Positions 26,498 to 35,368 of a stretch of DNA of 64,000 bases are shown in pieces. The number at the start of each line of letters is the position of its first letter. The stretch's first letter is position 1. The notes beneath the pieces were generated by a model. That model did not search any database and was not told where the DNA came from. It saw nothing but the letters and a program-made list of their open reading frames with translations. Source of the stretch: Nostoc sp. KVJ3 (GTDB lineage: Bacteria > Cyanobacteriota > Cyanobacteriia > Cyanobacteriales > Nostocaceae); contig NZ_WWFG01000001.1 in assembly GCF_026127265.1 (NCBI RefSeq), positions 1-64,000 of the forward strand. The letters are read 5' to 3'. Position numbers and translations under genes: made by a program.

Positions 26498-27826
26498 CTA
26501 ATCAGATTTTATCGTATCCGCTAATTTATTTCCTTTAGGTACTACTAGCACTTTATCAACACGGTTTCCATCCATATCCATCACTTCAATTCGCATACCT
26601 TGCCATTCAAAATAATCTGCTGCGCTAGGAATACGACCTAAATGGGTGATCACAAAACCACCTAATGTTTGATAACTGCCGCGTTCGTCAGATTGCCACT
26701 CCTCCATACCGAAAAGCTCCAAAAACTCTTCTACAGGCAACATCCCATCCAAAAGCCAGGAACCATCTTCGCGTTGCACTGCTTGGGGTTGATCCTGCCC
26801 ATCTGTTGAAGGAACATCACCCACGATTTCGCTCATGATGTCGTTGAGTGTGACTAATCCTTGAATTACACCGTATTCATCTACTACTAGCGCCATGTGA
26901 GTGATAGTTTGCTTGAATAATTCCAAAACCTTCAAGCCACGGGTGCTTTCTGGCACAAATACGGGCTGTCGTAATCCGATGGTCAAGTCTAGTGGTTCGC
27001 TTCGGAAACTCCTGGCCAATAAGTCAGTTACCGGGATCACACCCAGCACGTTGTCCAGTCCCCCCTGACAAACTGGATACCGAGAATAGGCGCTATCAAC
27101 CATTTTTTGGCGGTTTTCTTCGGCAGTGTCTTCTAAGTCTAACCAGACAATATCTGGGCGGGGTGTCATTAAGTAGCTGACGGCGCGATCGCCTAGACGA
27201 AAAACTCGCTCCACCATATCCTGTTCGGCTTCTTCAAAGGTTCCTGCCTCAGTGCCTTGCTCAATTAAAATTTTAATTTCTTCTTCGGTGACTTGTGGCT
27301 CGGTAGAAGCTGTAATTCCCAGCACTCGCAGGATCAAATCTGTAGAAGCGCTTAAAAGATAAACTATTGGAGAAGCGATCGCAGCCAAGGCTTGCATCGG
27401 AATCGCTACAATCGAGGCAATCCTTTCTGGATTATTTAATGCCAGACGTTTCGGTACCAATTCGCCAACAATCAGGGAAAAATAGGTAATCAGCAAAACC
27501 ACTATTCCAAAAGATATCGGTTCACTATAAGGTGCTAAAAAGGGCACGAGTTTTACATAGACTACCAACCGACTGGCAATTGTTGCTCCTCCAAAAGCAC
27601 CAGTCAAGATACCGATTAGGGAAATACCCACTTGAACGGTTGACAGAAAATGATTTGGAGACTCAGCAAGTTTCAATGCTGCCCTGGCCTTGGCATCTCC
27701 TTGATTAGCAAGCTGTTGTAGCCTGACTTTCCGGGCTGAGACAATTGCCATCTCAGACATAGAAAACACGCCGTTGGCAATAATTAGCACCAGAATGATT
27801 AAAATTTCAAAAGTGATGGGAGACAT
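26498..27826 (-). CDS. CNNM/CorC-like membrane protein (DUF21, CBS pair, CorC_HlyC)
   Basis: This 442-residue protein shows the usual order of the family: an N-terminal DUF21 membrane domain with about three to four helices (FEILIILVLIIANGVFSMSE and onward to LIVGELVPKRLALNNPERIA), a linker, two CBS domains (YLMTPRPDIVWLDLEDTAEE to VLGVIPVTDLLAR; VFVPESTRGLKVLELFKQ to LVVDEYGVIQGLVTLNDIM) and a C-terminal CorC_HlyC domain (GSWLLDGMLPVEEFLELFG to FVITHLGRIP). Relatives are linked to magnesium or cobalt transport and were once called hemolysins. The ion is unknown here. The minus-strand gene is convergent with the aldo/keto reductase and divergent from mfd. Confidence 0.9.
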   Translation of the reverse strand: MSPITFEILIILVLIIANGVFSMSEMAIVSARKVRLQQLANQGDAKARAALKLAESPNHFLSTVQVGISLIGILTGAFGGATIASRLVVYVKLVPFLAPYSEPISFGIVVLLITYFSLIVGELVPKRLALNNPERIASIVAIPMQALAAIASPIVYLLSASTDLILRVLGITASTEPQVTEEEIKILIEQGTEAGTFEEAEQDMVERVFRLGDRAVSYLMTPRPDIVWLDLEDTAEENRQKMVDSAYSRYPVCQGGLDNVLGVIPVTDLLARSFRSEPLDLTIGLRQPVFVPESTRGLKVLELFKQTITHMALVVDEYGVIQGLVTLNDIMSEIVGDVPSTDGQDQPQAVQREDGSWLLDGMLPVEEFLELFGMEEWQSDERGSYQTLGGFVITHLGRIPSAADYFEWQGMRIEVMDMDGNRVDKVLVVPKGNKLADTIKSD

Positions 27827-28066
27827 GTTTAAAATTGCCGCTTATGAAAGCGAATGTAGCTCAATACCTAGTATCTAGTATTAAAGGTGCTTCTATAAAT
27901 GCTTTGAGTGGACTCAAAATAGTAGTTATAGTTCTTAGGTCTATTAGTTGCCGCGCATTATTCTTCCACCGAAAAAATAAGAAGGCTGTCAACACTTTTA
28001 AAATAGTTGACATAAAGTGCCTCAAGATTTCCTGACTCACAAAGACTCCCACCGCTAGTAGTACTT

Positions 28067-31000
28067 ATGTCATTTTCTTCTATTGTGCGTGCCTTAGCGC
28101 GATCGCCACTGACCACTGAATTTATTTCTAAGTTAAACCGACAACAAGAATTGCGGTTAAATGGCATTTCTCGATTACCGAAGGGTTTAGTCGCTTCGGC
28201 ATTGGCACAGGCTCAAGGCAAAGATTTGTTTGTAGTTTGCGCCACTCTGGAAGAAGCTGGACGCGTTTATGCACAACTGGAGGCGATGGGATGGCAAACA
28301 GTACATTTTTACCCCACCTCTGAGGCTTCTCCCTACGAGCCTTTTGACCCGGAAACTGAAATGAGTTGGGGACAAATGCAGGTATTGGCGGATTTGGGAA
28401 TGGGGAATGGGGGAGGCAGTGCGGTCTTGGGGTTTCCCCAAGTGAATCAACTGCCGTCATTGGGTATGGGGAATTGGGAAGAAAACCAAAACCAGATCCC
28501 AAATTCCTCGCAATTACCTAAGATGGCGATAGTGGCTACTCAAGGGGCACTGCAACCACATTTACCACCACCAGAAGCTTTTGGGCAATTCTGTCTTACC
28601 TTGAAGCGGGGGATGGAATTAGACTTGAATGCCTTCAGTGAGAAAATAACTATTCTGGGGTATGAACGAGTTCCTCTGGTAGAAACAGAAGGGCAATGGA
28701 GCCGACGGGGTGATATTGTTGATGTGTTTCCAGTTTCATCTGAGTTTCCAGTCCGGCTGGAATGGTTTGGCGATGAAATCGAGCAAATGCGGGAATTTGA
28801 CCCTGCTACTCAACGTTCCGCCCTCGATAAAGTTGACCAGTTAATTCTTACCCCTACTAGCTTTTCTCCTATCGTCATGGCGGCACTGAAAAAAAGTGAT
28901 GAGTTAGGAGTTATGAGTTATGAGTTAAATTCTGACTCAGAACTTAGCACTCAGAACTCATTACTGTTGGAGGGTAGTCGGCGGTTTTTGGGGTTAGCTT
29001 TCGAGCAACCGGCATCTCTGCTAAATTATTTATCAGAAAATACCCTGATTGCCATTGATGAGCCAGAACAGTGTCATGCTCATAGCGATCGCTGGGTGGA
29101 AAATGCCCAGGAACAATGGGGAATTGTCCATAGGGCAGTGGGTATGGGGCATGGGGAAGAATCTACTCCCCTAACATTGCCGAAAATTCATCGGTCGTTT
29201 GATGAGTGTTTGGCTGACATTGCCAAATTTAAAACGTTATATTTATCAGAACTGTCAGAAGAAAATAGTGGGGTCAATCTTGCTAGCCGATCGCTTCCAG
29301 TCACGCCACACCAGTTTGCGAAACTAGCTGAAACCATCCGCCAAGAACGCGATCGCAATTTCTCGATCTGGCTGCTTTCTGCTCAACCTTCGCGTTCTGT
29401 CTCGCTGTTGCAAGAACATGATTGTCCGGCTCAGTTTATCCCCAATCCCCGCGACTACCAAGCGATCGATAAGCTGCAAATTAACCATATTCCCATAGCC
29501 CTAAAATATTCTGGTCTTGCGGAACTCGAAGGTTTTATTCTGCCAACATACCGAATAGTAATCGTTACAGATCGGGAATTTTTTGGACAACATTCCTTGG
29601 CGACTCCCGGCTATATCCGCAAACGCCACAAAGCTACTTCTAAACAAGTTGATCCCAATAAACTGCGTCCCGGCGATTATGTGGTTCACAGAAATCATGG
29701 TGTTGGCAAATTTGTCAAGCTGGAAAGTTTGACAATTAATAACGAAACCCGTGATTATTTAGTGGTGCAGTATGCTGATGGGTTATTAAGAGTTGCAGCC
29801 GATCAAGTCGGGGCTTTATCTCGGTTCCGCGCCGGAGGTGATAAAGCACCAGAACTCAACCGGATGACGGGTAAAGCTTGGGAAAATACCAAGAATAAAG
29901 TCCGCAAAGCTATCAAAAAATTGGCGGTGGACTTGTTAAAACTGTATGCAGCGCGATCGCAACAACAAGGTTTTAGCTTTCCAGGTGATATGCCTTGGCA
30001 GGAAGAATTGGAAGATTCTTTCCCGTACCAACCCACAACGGATCAACTCAAAGCTGTTCAAGATGTAAAACGCGACATGGAAAGCGATCGCCCAATGGAT
30101 CGCTTAGTTTGTGGCGATGTCGGTTTTGGAAAGACGGAAGTGGCGATTCGTGCTATTTTCAAAGCAGTCACCGCCGGTAAACAAGTGGCACTCCTTGCGC
30201 CAACGACAATTTTAACACAGCAGCATTACCATACACTCAAAGAACGTTTTGCACCTTACCCTGTGAATGTCGGTTTACTCAACCGTTTTCGGTCTGCTGA
30301 AGAACGCCGCGATATTCAAAAGCGATTAGCAACGGGTGAACTAGATGTAGTTGTTGGTACACAGCAACTTTTAGGTAAAGGCGTGGCATTCCGGGATTTA
30401 GGACTGTTGGTAGTGGATGAAGAACAGCGGTTTGGGGTAAACCAGAAAGAGAAAATTAAAAGCCTAAAAACTCAAGTAGACGTGCTTACCCTTTCAGCCA
30501 CTCCCATTCCCCGTACCCTGTATATGTCTTTGTCGGGAATTCGGGAAATGAGTTTAATTACCACGCCACCCCCAACCAGACGAGCGATTAAAACCCATCT
30601 TTCACCGATAAATTCCGAAGCTATCCGTAGTGCAATTCGTCAAGAATTAGACAGAGGTGGACAGGTTTTTTATGTAGTTCCACGAGTAGATGGAATTGAA
30701 GAAACAACAGCCAATTTACGAGAAGTGATACCGGGGGCCAGGTTTGCGATCGCTCACGGTCAAATGGATGAAAGCGAGTTAGAATCAACCATGCTCACCT
30801 TCAGTAATGGCGATGCAGATATCCTTGTTTGTACGACAATTATTGAATCTGGCTTAGATATTCCGCGAGTCAACACGATTTTGATTGAAGACGCTCACCG
30901 TTTTGGATTAGCACAACTATATCAATTACGCGGTCGTGTGGGACGTGCAGGTATCCAAGCTCATGCTTGGTTATTTTATCCGAAGCAACGGACATTATCT

Positions 31001-31678
31001 GATGCGGCTCGGCAACGATTACGAGCGATTCAAGAATTTACTCAGCTAGGTTCAGGGTATCAACTAGCGATGCGTGACATGGAAATCAGAGGCGTCGGTA
31101 ACTTGTTAGGTGCTGAACAATCCGGTCAAATGGATGCCATCGGTTTTGATTTATACATGGAAATGCTGGAAGAAGCAATTCGGGAAATTCGCGGACAAGA
31201 AATTCCGAAAGTGGAGGATACCCAAATTGACCTCAACCTCACGGCATTTATTCCGGCAGATTATATCACCGATTTGGATCAAAAGATGAGTGCATACCGG
31301 GCGGTGGCTACAGCTAAATCTAAATCAGAATTAAAGCTAATTGCAGCCGAGTGGAGCGATCGCTATGGTACTTTACCCGTCCCTGCAAATCAACTTTTGC
31401 GAGTCATGGAACTCAAACAGCTAGCGAAAAAACTCGGATTTAGCCGGATTAAGCCAGAACAAAAGCAGCACGTCGTTTTAGAAACGCCGATGGAGGAACC
31501 CGCTTGGAATTTATTGGCGGCGAATTTACCAGACAATCTCAAGACGCGCTTTGTGTATTCGCCTGGTAAAGTGACGGTGCGGGGGTTAGGAGTATTTAAA
31601 GCAGATCAACAATTGCAGAATTTGATTGATGCTTTTGGGAGAATGCAAGGTGCGATTCCAGAGGCGGCTATTGTTTAA
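28067..31678 (+). CDS. mfd: Transcription-repair coupling factor Mfd
   Basis: This 1203-residue protein removes RNA polymerase stalled at DNA damage and recruits UvrA. The N-terminal UvrB-like module, the polymerase-interaction domain (LRPGDYVVHRNHGVGKFVKL), and the RecG-like motor are all present: Walker A VCGDVGFGKTEVAIRA, LLAPTTILTQQHYHTL, DEEQRFGVNQKEK (DEEQ box), LSATPIPRTLYMSLSG, TTIIESGLDIPRVNT and QLRGRVGRAGIQAHAW. The C-terminal TRCF domain follows. At 1203 residues it is longer than most; three stretches (about residues 110-147, 278-299 and 355-365) are translated short tandem repeats. ATG 28067 is used. Motif positions in the motor are intact, so function is likely. Confidence 0.96.
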   Translation: MSFSSIVRALARSPLTTEFISKLNRQQELRLNGISRLPKGLVASALAQAQGKDLFVVCATLEEAGRVYAQLEAMGWQTVHFYPTSEASPYEPFDPETEMSWGQMQVLADLGMGNGGGSAVLGFPQVNQLPSLGMGNWEENQNQIPNSSQLPKMAIVATQGALQPHLPPPEAFGQFCLTLKRGMELDLNAFSEKITILGYERVPLVETEGQWSRRGDIVDVFPVSSEFPVRLEWFGDEIEQMREFDPATQRSALDKVDQLILTPTSFSPIVMAALKKSDELGVMSYELNSDSELSTQNSLLLEGSRRFLGLAFEQPASLLNYLSENTLIAIDEPEQCHAHSDRWVENAQEQWGIVHRAVGMGHGEESTPLTLPKIHRSFDECLADIAKFKTLYLSELSEENSGVNLASRSLPVTPHQFAKLAETIRQERDRNFSIWLLSAQPSRSVSLLQEHDCPAQFIPNPRDYQAIDKLQINHIPIALKYSGLAELEGFILPTYRIVIVTDREFFGQHSLATPGYIRKRHKATSKQVDPNKLRPGDYVVHRNHGVGKFVKLESLTINNETRDYLVVQYADGLLRVAADQVGALSRFRAGGDKAPELNRMTGKAWENTKNKVRKAIKKLAVDLLKLYAARSQQQGFSFPGDMPWQEELEDSFPYQPTTDQLKAVQDVKRDMESDRPMDRLVCGDVGFGKTEVAIRAIFKAVTAGKQVALLAPTTILTQQHYHTLKERFAPYPVNVGLLNRFRSAEERRDIQKRLATGELDVVVGTQQLLGKGVAFRDLGLLVVDEEQRFGVNQKEKIKSLKTQVDVLTLSATPIPRTLYMSLSGIREMSLITTPPPTRRAIKTHLSPINSEAIRSAIRQELDRGGQVFYVVPRVDGIEETTANLREVIPGARFAIAHGQMDESELESTMLTFSNGDADILVCTTIIESGLDIPRVNTILIEDAHRFGLAQLYQLRGRVGRAGIQAHAWLFYPKQRTLSDAARQRLRAIQEFTQLGSGYQLAMRDMEIRGVGNLLGAEQSGQMDAIGFDLYMEMLEEAIREIRGQEIPKVEDTQIDLNLTAFIPADYITDLDQKMSAYRAVATAKSKSELKLIAAEWSDRYGTLPVPANQLLRVMELKQLAKKLGFSRIKPEQKQHVVLETPMEEPAWNLLAANLPDNLKTRFVYSPGKVTVRGLGVFKADQQLQNLIDAFGRMQGAIPEAAIV
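28394..28506. repeat. In-frame short repeats inside mfd, first block
   Basis: The segment TTGGGAATGGGGAATGGGGG and related units is the same TTCCCAA-type repeat seen between genes, here translated as Gly/Asn/Met/Gln-rich sequence (residues about 110-147 of Mfd). The frame is kept. Confidence 0.75.
28899..28962. repeat. In-frame short repeats inside mfd, second block
   Basis: GAGTTAGGAGTTATGAGTTA and the complementary ACTCAGAACTTAGCACTCAG units are translated as residues about 278-299 of Mfd. They are the same heptamer class as those at 1352-1416. Confidence 0.8.
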
Positions 31679-31713
31679 TCGGTAGAAAAAGATTAGTCAT
31701 CAAGTGAAAACCT

Positions 31714-31938
31714 ATGTCAGACTTACTTAGAAAAATTACAGTTAATCCCAAACAATGTGGTGGTCGCCCATGTATTCGGGGCATGAGAATTCGGGTGTCA
31801 GATGTACTGGACTTGTTTGCATCTGGACTTAGTGCTGAACAAATCTTGGAAGAAATGCCCGATCTTGAGGCCGATGATCTCAAAGCAGCACTTCTATACG
31901 CATCGCGTAAGCTTAATCATCCAGTGTTAGTAGCATGA
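31714..31938 (+). CDS. DUF433 antitoxin-like protein
   Basis: This 74-residue protein has the DUF433 hallmarks ITVNPKQCGGRPCIRGMRI, DVLDLFASGLSAEQILEE and LEADDLKAALLYAS. DUF433 proteins are winged-helix or HTH-type partners (VapB45-like) of PIN-like DUF5615 toxins. The stop codon overlaps the start of the DUF5615 gene by four bases (ATGA), so the two are translationally coupled. It would bind the toxin and probably its own promoter; this is from family knowledge. Confidence 0.88.
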   Translation: MSDLLRKITVNPKQCGGRPCIRGMRIRVSDVLDLFASGLSAEQILEEMPDLEADDLKAALLYASRKLNHPVLVA

Positions 31939-32273
31939 TGATTTGGGTAGATGCACATTTGTCACCTATGATTGCAACTTGGATTACTAGCACTTTTGGG
32001 ATAACAGCATTATCTTTACGCGATGTTGGGCTGAGAGATGCTGAAGACCTTGAAATTTTTGAACTAGCCAAAGCTAGAGGAGTTATCTTTATAACCAAGG
32101 ATAGTGACTTTGTTGACTTGGTTGATCGTCTTGGATCACCACCACAAATTATTTGGTTGACGTGCGGTAATACATCAAATACTCGGTTACAAGAGATATT
32201 GAGTGCTACTTTGCTAGAAGCATTAGAGCTTTTGCGAACAGGTGAAGCGTTAGTCGAAATCAGAGGGAACTAG
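31935..32273 (+). CDS. DUF5615 PIN-like toxin candidate
   Basis: This 112-residue protein is a DUF5615 (Mut7-C/VapC45-like) PIN-fold protein: IWVDAHLSPMIATWITSTFG carries the first acidic residue, SLRDVGLRDAEDLEIFELA the middle ones, and VIFITKDSDFVDLVDRLGSP the last (TKDxDF). These acidic positions match RNase-type PIN domains. It overlaps the DUF433 gene by four bases. The pair is a likely type II toxin-antitoxin module; activity was not shown. Confidence 0.87.
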   Translation: MMIWVDAHLSPMIATWITSTFGITALSLRDVGLRDAEDLEIFELAKARGVIFITKDSDFVDLVDRLGSPPQIIWLTCGNTSNTRLQEILSATLLEALELLRTGEALVEIRGN

Positions 32274-32364
32274 GAATTTTACTGAGTCAATGTAGTTTTA
32301 CTTACCTACTCTTTTTGCTCAAGTTTCTATCAATTTAGAACCAAACTTACACAGGATAACCAGA

Positions 32365-32625
32365 GTGAGTATTAATCTTGATTTGCCGCCAGAGCTAGAA
32401 AACGAGCTTTTTACTGAAGCTTCTCGGCTAAACCTGACTCTTTCTGAATACATTCTTCGGATTCTTTCTGTGAGGCAGATTTTAGCAAATCCACCGAGGA
32501 CAGGAGCCGAACTCGTTGCTTATTGGCAGAGCGAAGGTGTGATCAACTCACGACCTGATATTACAGATAGTCAAGCATACGCTCGCAAGTTACGTCATGA
32601 GGCCCAAACCCGTGAGCGAGAATAG
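32365..32625 (+). CDS. VapB-type antitoxin-like protein
   Basis: This 86-residue protein starts at GTG 32365 with SINLDLPPELENELFTEASR, a ribbon-helix-helix-like opening, then LTLSEYILRILSVRQILANP and a charged C-terminal part (YARKLRHEAQTRERE) that would wrap the toxin. It lies 6 bases before the PIN-domain gene. Function as the VapB of this pair is inferred from size, motif and position. Confidence 0.78.
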   Translation: MSINLDLPPELENELFTEASRLNLTLSEYILRILSVRQILANPPRTGAELVAYWQSEGVINSRPDITDSQAYARKLRHEAQTRERE

Positions 32626-32631
32626 GTAAAG

Positions 32632-33015
32632 TTGATGTATTTGCTAGATACTGACGTTTTGATTGATATTCAACGAGGTCATGCTCCTGCAATAACTTGG
32701 TTTGCCAGTTTATCAGAGTTGCCCAGTGTGCCCAGCTTTGTAGTCATGGAAATGATTCAGGATTCTCAAAACAAGCAACAATTGAGTAATGCTTTAAAAC
32801 TGGTTGCGCCGCTACCTGTAGTCTGGGCTACTGAGGCTGACTTGACTCGCGCCTTGTCTGACTTTACGACCTATCATTTATCTCACAGTTTAGGGTTGTT
32901 AGATGCGCTGATAGCTGCTTGTGCTGTTGGGCAAGGTGCAACACTTTGTACATTCAATGTGAAACATTACCGTGTTGTTCCTGGTCTTGTTATGGAACAG
33001 CCCTACACGCGTTAA
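32632..33015 (+). CDS. VapC-type PIN-domain toxin
   Basis: This 127-residue PIN-domain protein has the four acidic landmarks: MYLLDTDVLIDIQRGH with the first Asp, FVVMEMIQDSQ with the Glu, and SLGLLDALIAACAVGQGATL with the Asp of the third motif, followed by CTFNVKHYRVVPGL, where the NVKHY form replaces the common TxNxxDF. It would act as an endoribonuclease (often on tRNA). It is preceded at 6 bases by the VapB-like gene. Confidence 0.85.
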   Translation: MMYLLDTDVLIDIQRGHAPAITWFASLSELPSVPSFVVMEMIQDSQNKQQLSNALKLVAPLPVVWATEADLTRALSDFTTYHLSHSLGLLDALIAACAVGQGATLCTFNVKHYRVVPGLVMEQPYTR

Positions 33016-33169
33016 TACCTTTCCAACACTCCGACGTTTTGAGTAAAATGCAAAGTGCGTAGGCATAGCCAGTCCTAGACATTGCTGTTATCTGTGTAAA
33101 TTCGGTGGTGAGTTAGTTTTGTCTGTGAGAGATTAGGCATCTAAGTTTCTATAGCGCGGACAACCAACG

Positions 33170-33814
33170 GTGGAAAAAGAAAAATTTAACATTGGCCCAA
33201 CATACCTTGGTATTGAGGGTATTTTTGATAGCACGGATATGTATGGAAATCAAATTAAGCGTCCTGACTATTGGGAGGATGAGGGAGAAGTTGTTGTTTG
33301 GGGATATCGAATATCTGGTTCAGCAGTTTCTTTTCATTCTCAGATTGACTACTTTCCAAAAAATCGACTTGGGTATGTAGATATATGTCAGTTTGTTTGC
33401 GATCGTATGGCAGACTTACTTGATGAATGCATTCAGAGGATCAAACAACATAATAATTTAGAAGATTCATCTGTAGACCTAGCAGATTCTGGATTTAGAA
33501 TTTATCATTATTGCAAATATTTTTTGGGGGAAGAAGAAGAGACTCTATCTCTGAAGTTAAACCGTCTTTCTAAAAGCGGGAAATTAAAGCAGGTAAACCG
33601 TAAAGGTGGGCTGTCTGAAAAAGTTGCTCAAATTGGGGAGATTGATTTCTGCCTCAGTTCTGGATCGATAACTTTGATGAGAAAAATTAACAGTGAAAAA
33701 AAAGTATTTGTTAGAGATGTTGAGCAACACAATCTCAAAACATATCAAGAATATTTAGATTTAAAAAAAGGGAGAATAAATCATTATAATCTGCTGGATA
33801 TACTTAAACTTTAA
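33170..33814 (+). CDS. Hypothetical protein, 214 residues
   Basis: I do not recognise this protein. It starts at GTG 33170, is acidic at its N-terminus and lysine-rich near the C-terminus, and has no signal peptide or membrane segment. It contains EGIFDSTDMYGNQIKRPDYW, VCDRMADLLDECIQRIKQHN and a basic stretch LKLNRLSKSGKLKQVNRKGG. It sits among toxin-antitoxin genes in the same direction, but nothing ties it to them functionally. Confidence 0.6.
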   Translation: MEKEKFNIGPTYLGIEGIFDSTDMYGNQIKRPDYWEDEGEVVVWGYRISGSAVSFHSQIDYFPKNRLGYVDICQFVCDRMADLLDECIQRIKQHNNLEDSSVDLADSGFRIYHYCKYFLGEEEETLSLKLNRLSKSGKLKQVNRKGGLSEKVAQIGEIDFCLSSGSITLMRKINSEKKVFVRDVEQHNLKTYQEYLDLKKGRINHYNLLDILKL

Positions 33815-33942
33815 AGAGAAGTGTAGGCAGTCAACGTAGTCTAACACTTTGTTGGAGTGGAAAACATTAATTTGAGTAGCCACACTTAAGAGAAAACAAT
33901 TATGTTTATTAGCATATTCTCACAAACAAGCTCAACAAGTGC

Positions 33943-34146
33943 ATGAAAATCAGATCAATCATTCATCCAGCAGAAGAAGGCGGCTATTGGGCAGAGGTTC
34001 CCACGCTTCCCGGTTGTATCACTGAAGGAGACACCATAGAAGAGGTGATGGCTAATTTAAAGGACGCTATTGAAGGTTGGCTTGAAGTTGCCAACAGTCG
34101 TAATGCAATTGAGTCAACAGATCAAGTTGTCGAAATTGCTGTATGA
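33943..34146 (+). CDS. HicB-family antitoxin
   Basis: This 67-residue protein is a single HicB-type RNase H-like domain: IIHPAEEGGYWAEVPTLPGC, ITEGDTIEEVMANLKDAIEG, WLEVANSR. It lacks a C-terminal DNA-binding extension, as in many short cyanobacterial HicB proteins. Its stop overlaps an ATG (ATGA at 34143) that opens the remains of hicA, so this antitoxin has lost its toxin. Confidence 0.87.
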   Translation: MKIRSIIHPAEEGGYWAEVPTLPGCITEGDTIEEVMANLKDAIEGWLEVANSRNAIESTDQVVEIAV

Positions 34147-34211
34147 AATAGATTTCTGAAAAGCAACTTTGTAATATTGTTAAACAACAAGGTTGGGTTT
34201 TGCAAAGAATT
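34143..34211 (+). pseudogene. Decayed and truncated hicA toxin gene
   Basis: From the ATG that overlaps the hicB stop, the frame reads MK, stop, ISEKQLCNIVKQQGWVLQRI. This matches the N-terminus of HicA (usual form MKsisGKqlCkile..GW.l.Ri). The third codon is TAG and the homology ends after about 23 codons at the 3' end of the converging DUF29 gene. The His that follows in HicA (GSHH) is absent, so no active toxin can be made. Confidence 0.75.
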
Positions 34212-34713
34212 ACTGCTCTGATTCATCCACTAACTTACTTGGTTCACCGGGGTAAAAATCAGAGTCCACAATCTCTGACAAGCTGTAAGGACACTCTACC
34301 GGAAAAGTCCGCTTAGGCAAATCTGTTTCTCCAACAGCCAATTCGACACCTTTAAGGTAGGCTTTGCGAAGTGCTTCTTCAAGGTAGGGTTTTAGACTAG
34401 GATTGTCTTCGAGCAGTTCAGCAATATCTAAGCGTTGAATACGAAGTGTTGCTAACCAGCTACGGCTACGGCGTTGGGACTGGTACTGCCATTTTAGTAA
34501 ATGTCCAATCAATATACTAAGACGGTTTCGCAGTTCTTGACGTTGCTGTTTACCCAAAGATTGAATCTCCTCAATCAGATTTTGCAGATCAATCTGACTC
34601 CACTGCTCATTGCGAAGTAAAGTTGCTTGTTCCTGTGTCCAAGCGTAAAAATCAGTTTCGTAGAGGCTTGGTGAAAGCATTGGGATCTTTGGGTTTGTTT
34701 CAGGTACACCCAT
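34210..34713 (-). CDS. DUF29 family protein
   Basis: This 167-residue protein has the DUF29 pattern widespread in cyanobacteria: YETDFYAWTQEQATLLRNEQ, IDLQNLIEEIQSLGKQQRQE, LSILIGHLLKWQYQSQRRSR, SWLATLRIQRLDIAELLEDN and YLKGVELAVGETDLP. It is rich in helix and charged residues. Met at codon 12 (MLSPSLYETDFYAW) is a plausible start. Function of DUF29 is unknown. It converges with, and appears to have replaced the end of, hicA. Confidence 0.85.
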   Translation of the reverse strand: MGVPETNPKIPMLSPSLYETDFYAWTQEQATLLRNEQWSQIDLQNLIEEIQSLGKQQRQELRNRLSILIGHLLKWQYQSQRRSRSWLATLRIQRLDIAELLEDNPSLKPYLEEALRKAYLKGVELAVGETDLPKRTFPVECPYSLSEIVDSDFYPGEPSKLVDESEQ

Positions 34714-34905
34714 TAGGTTAGTTCAACCTCAACGTCTTTGTTTTTATTGTAGAACTGTCTCAAACTCTCTTAGTGCTATTGAGAGAGATCGCTTGCTCGT
34801 ACTCAAACCCTACTACTTCGGCTATGGAGCGATCGCACCCTAAAAACCCCAACAGAGTGCAAGCAGAGATAATTTATAGTATGACTTTCGTAAAGATTGA
34901 CAGCT

Positions 34906-35115
34906 ATGACAGAGCTACTTGAACAAGCGATCGCTTTCAAACAAGATCCGAGCCATCCAAGCTTGCGCTTCAAAAAAGTACATCCAGAACTACCAATTTA
35001 TTCAACACGGATTAGCAAAAATTATCGAGCGGTTGGACAGTTAGATGGAGATACCGTTATTTGGTTTTGGCTTGGTTCACACGCAGAATATAACAAGTTA
35101 CTCTCTCAGTTGTAG
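34906..35115 (+). CDS. RelE/ParE-like toxin, N-terminally short
   Basis: From ATG 34906 (an upstream TTG at 34897 is also in frame) this gives a protein of 69-72 residues. DPSHPSLRFKKVHPELPIYS, TRISKNYRAVGQLDGDTVIW and FWLGSHAEYNKLLSQL are typical of small RelE/ParE-type proteins of cyanobacteria, which usually have about 15-20 more residues at the N-terminus. The sequence before LLEQAIAFKQ no longer matches the usual start, so the 5' end may be damaged. No antitoxin gene is visible next to it. Confidence 0.7.
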   Translation: MTELLEQAIAFKQDPSHPSLRFKKVHPELPIYSTRISKNYRAVGQLDGDTVIWFWLGSHAEYNKLLSQL

Positions 35116-35135
35116 CGACACAGTGCGATCGCATA

Positions 35136-35235
35136 GCCAATTTAGAGCAAAAGATGAGCGCTTACCGTGCAGTAACAGCAGCGAAATCTAAAGAAAAATT
35201 AATGCATATCAACCTTGATTAGAGCGATCGCTTTT
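35136..35235 (+). pseudogene. Remnant of an mfd 3' region
   Basis: The plus strand encodes ANLEQKMSAYRAVTAAKSKE, close to the DLDQKMSAYRAVATAKSKSE of the intact Mfd at 31276-31340. The similarity continues in DNA through a shared AGAGCGATCGCT/GGAGCGATCGCT. It is about 100 bases, has diverged and is followed by stop codons. It marks the far border of the toxin-antitoxin island whose near border is the true mfd end. Confidence 0.75.
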
Positions 35236-35368
35236 TATATCTCACAATATAGTATCATCTCTAAATCAGCAAATTCAGAAAATTAGTAAATCGGTTCCTA
35301 AAACAAACTCCAGAAGGGCGGTTTCAGGAAATCTACTATCTAGTAAAAGCTTTTAACTTTGAATAAAA

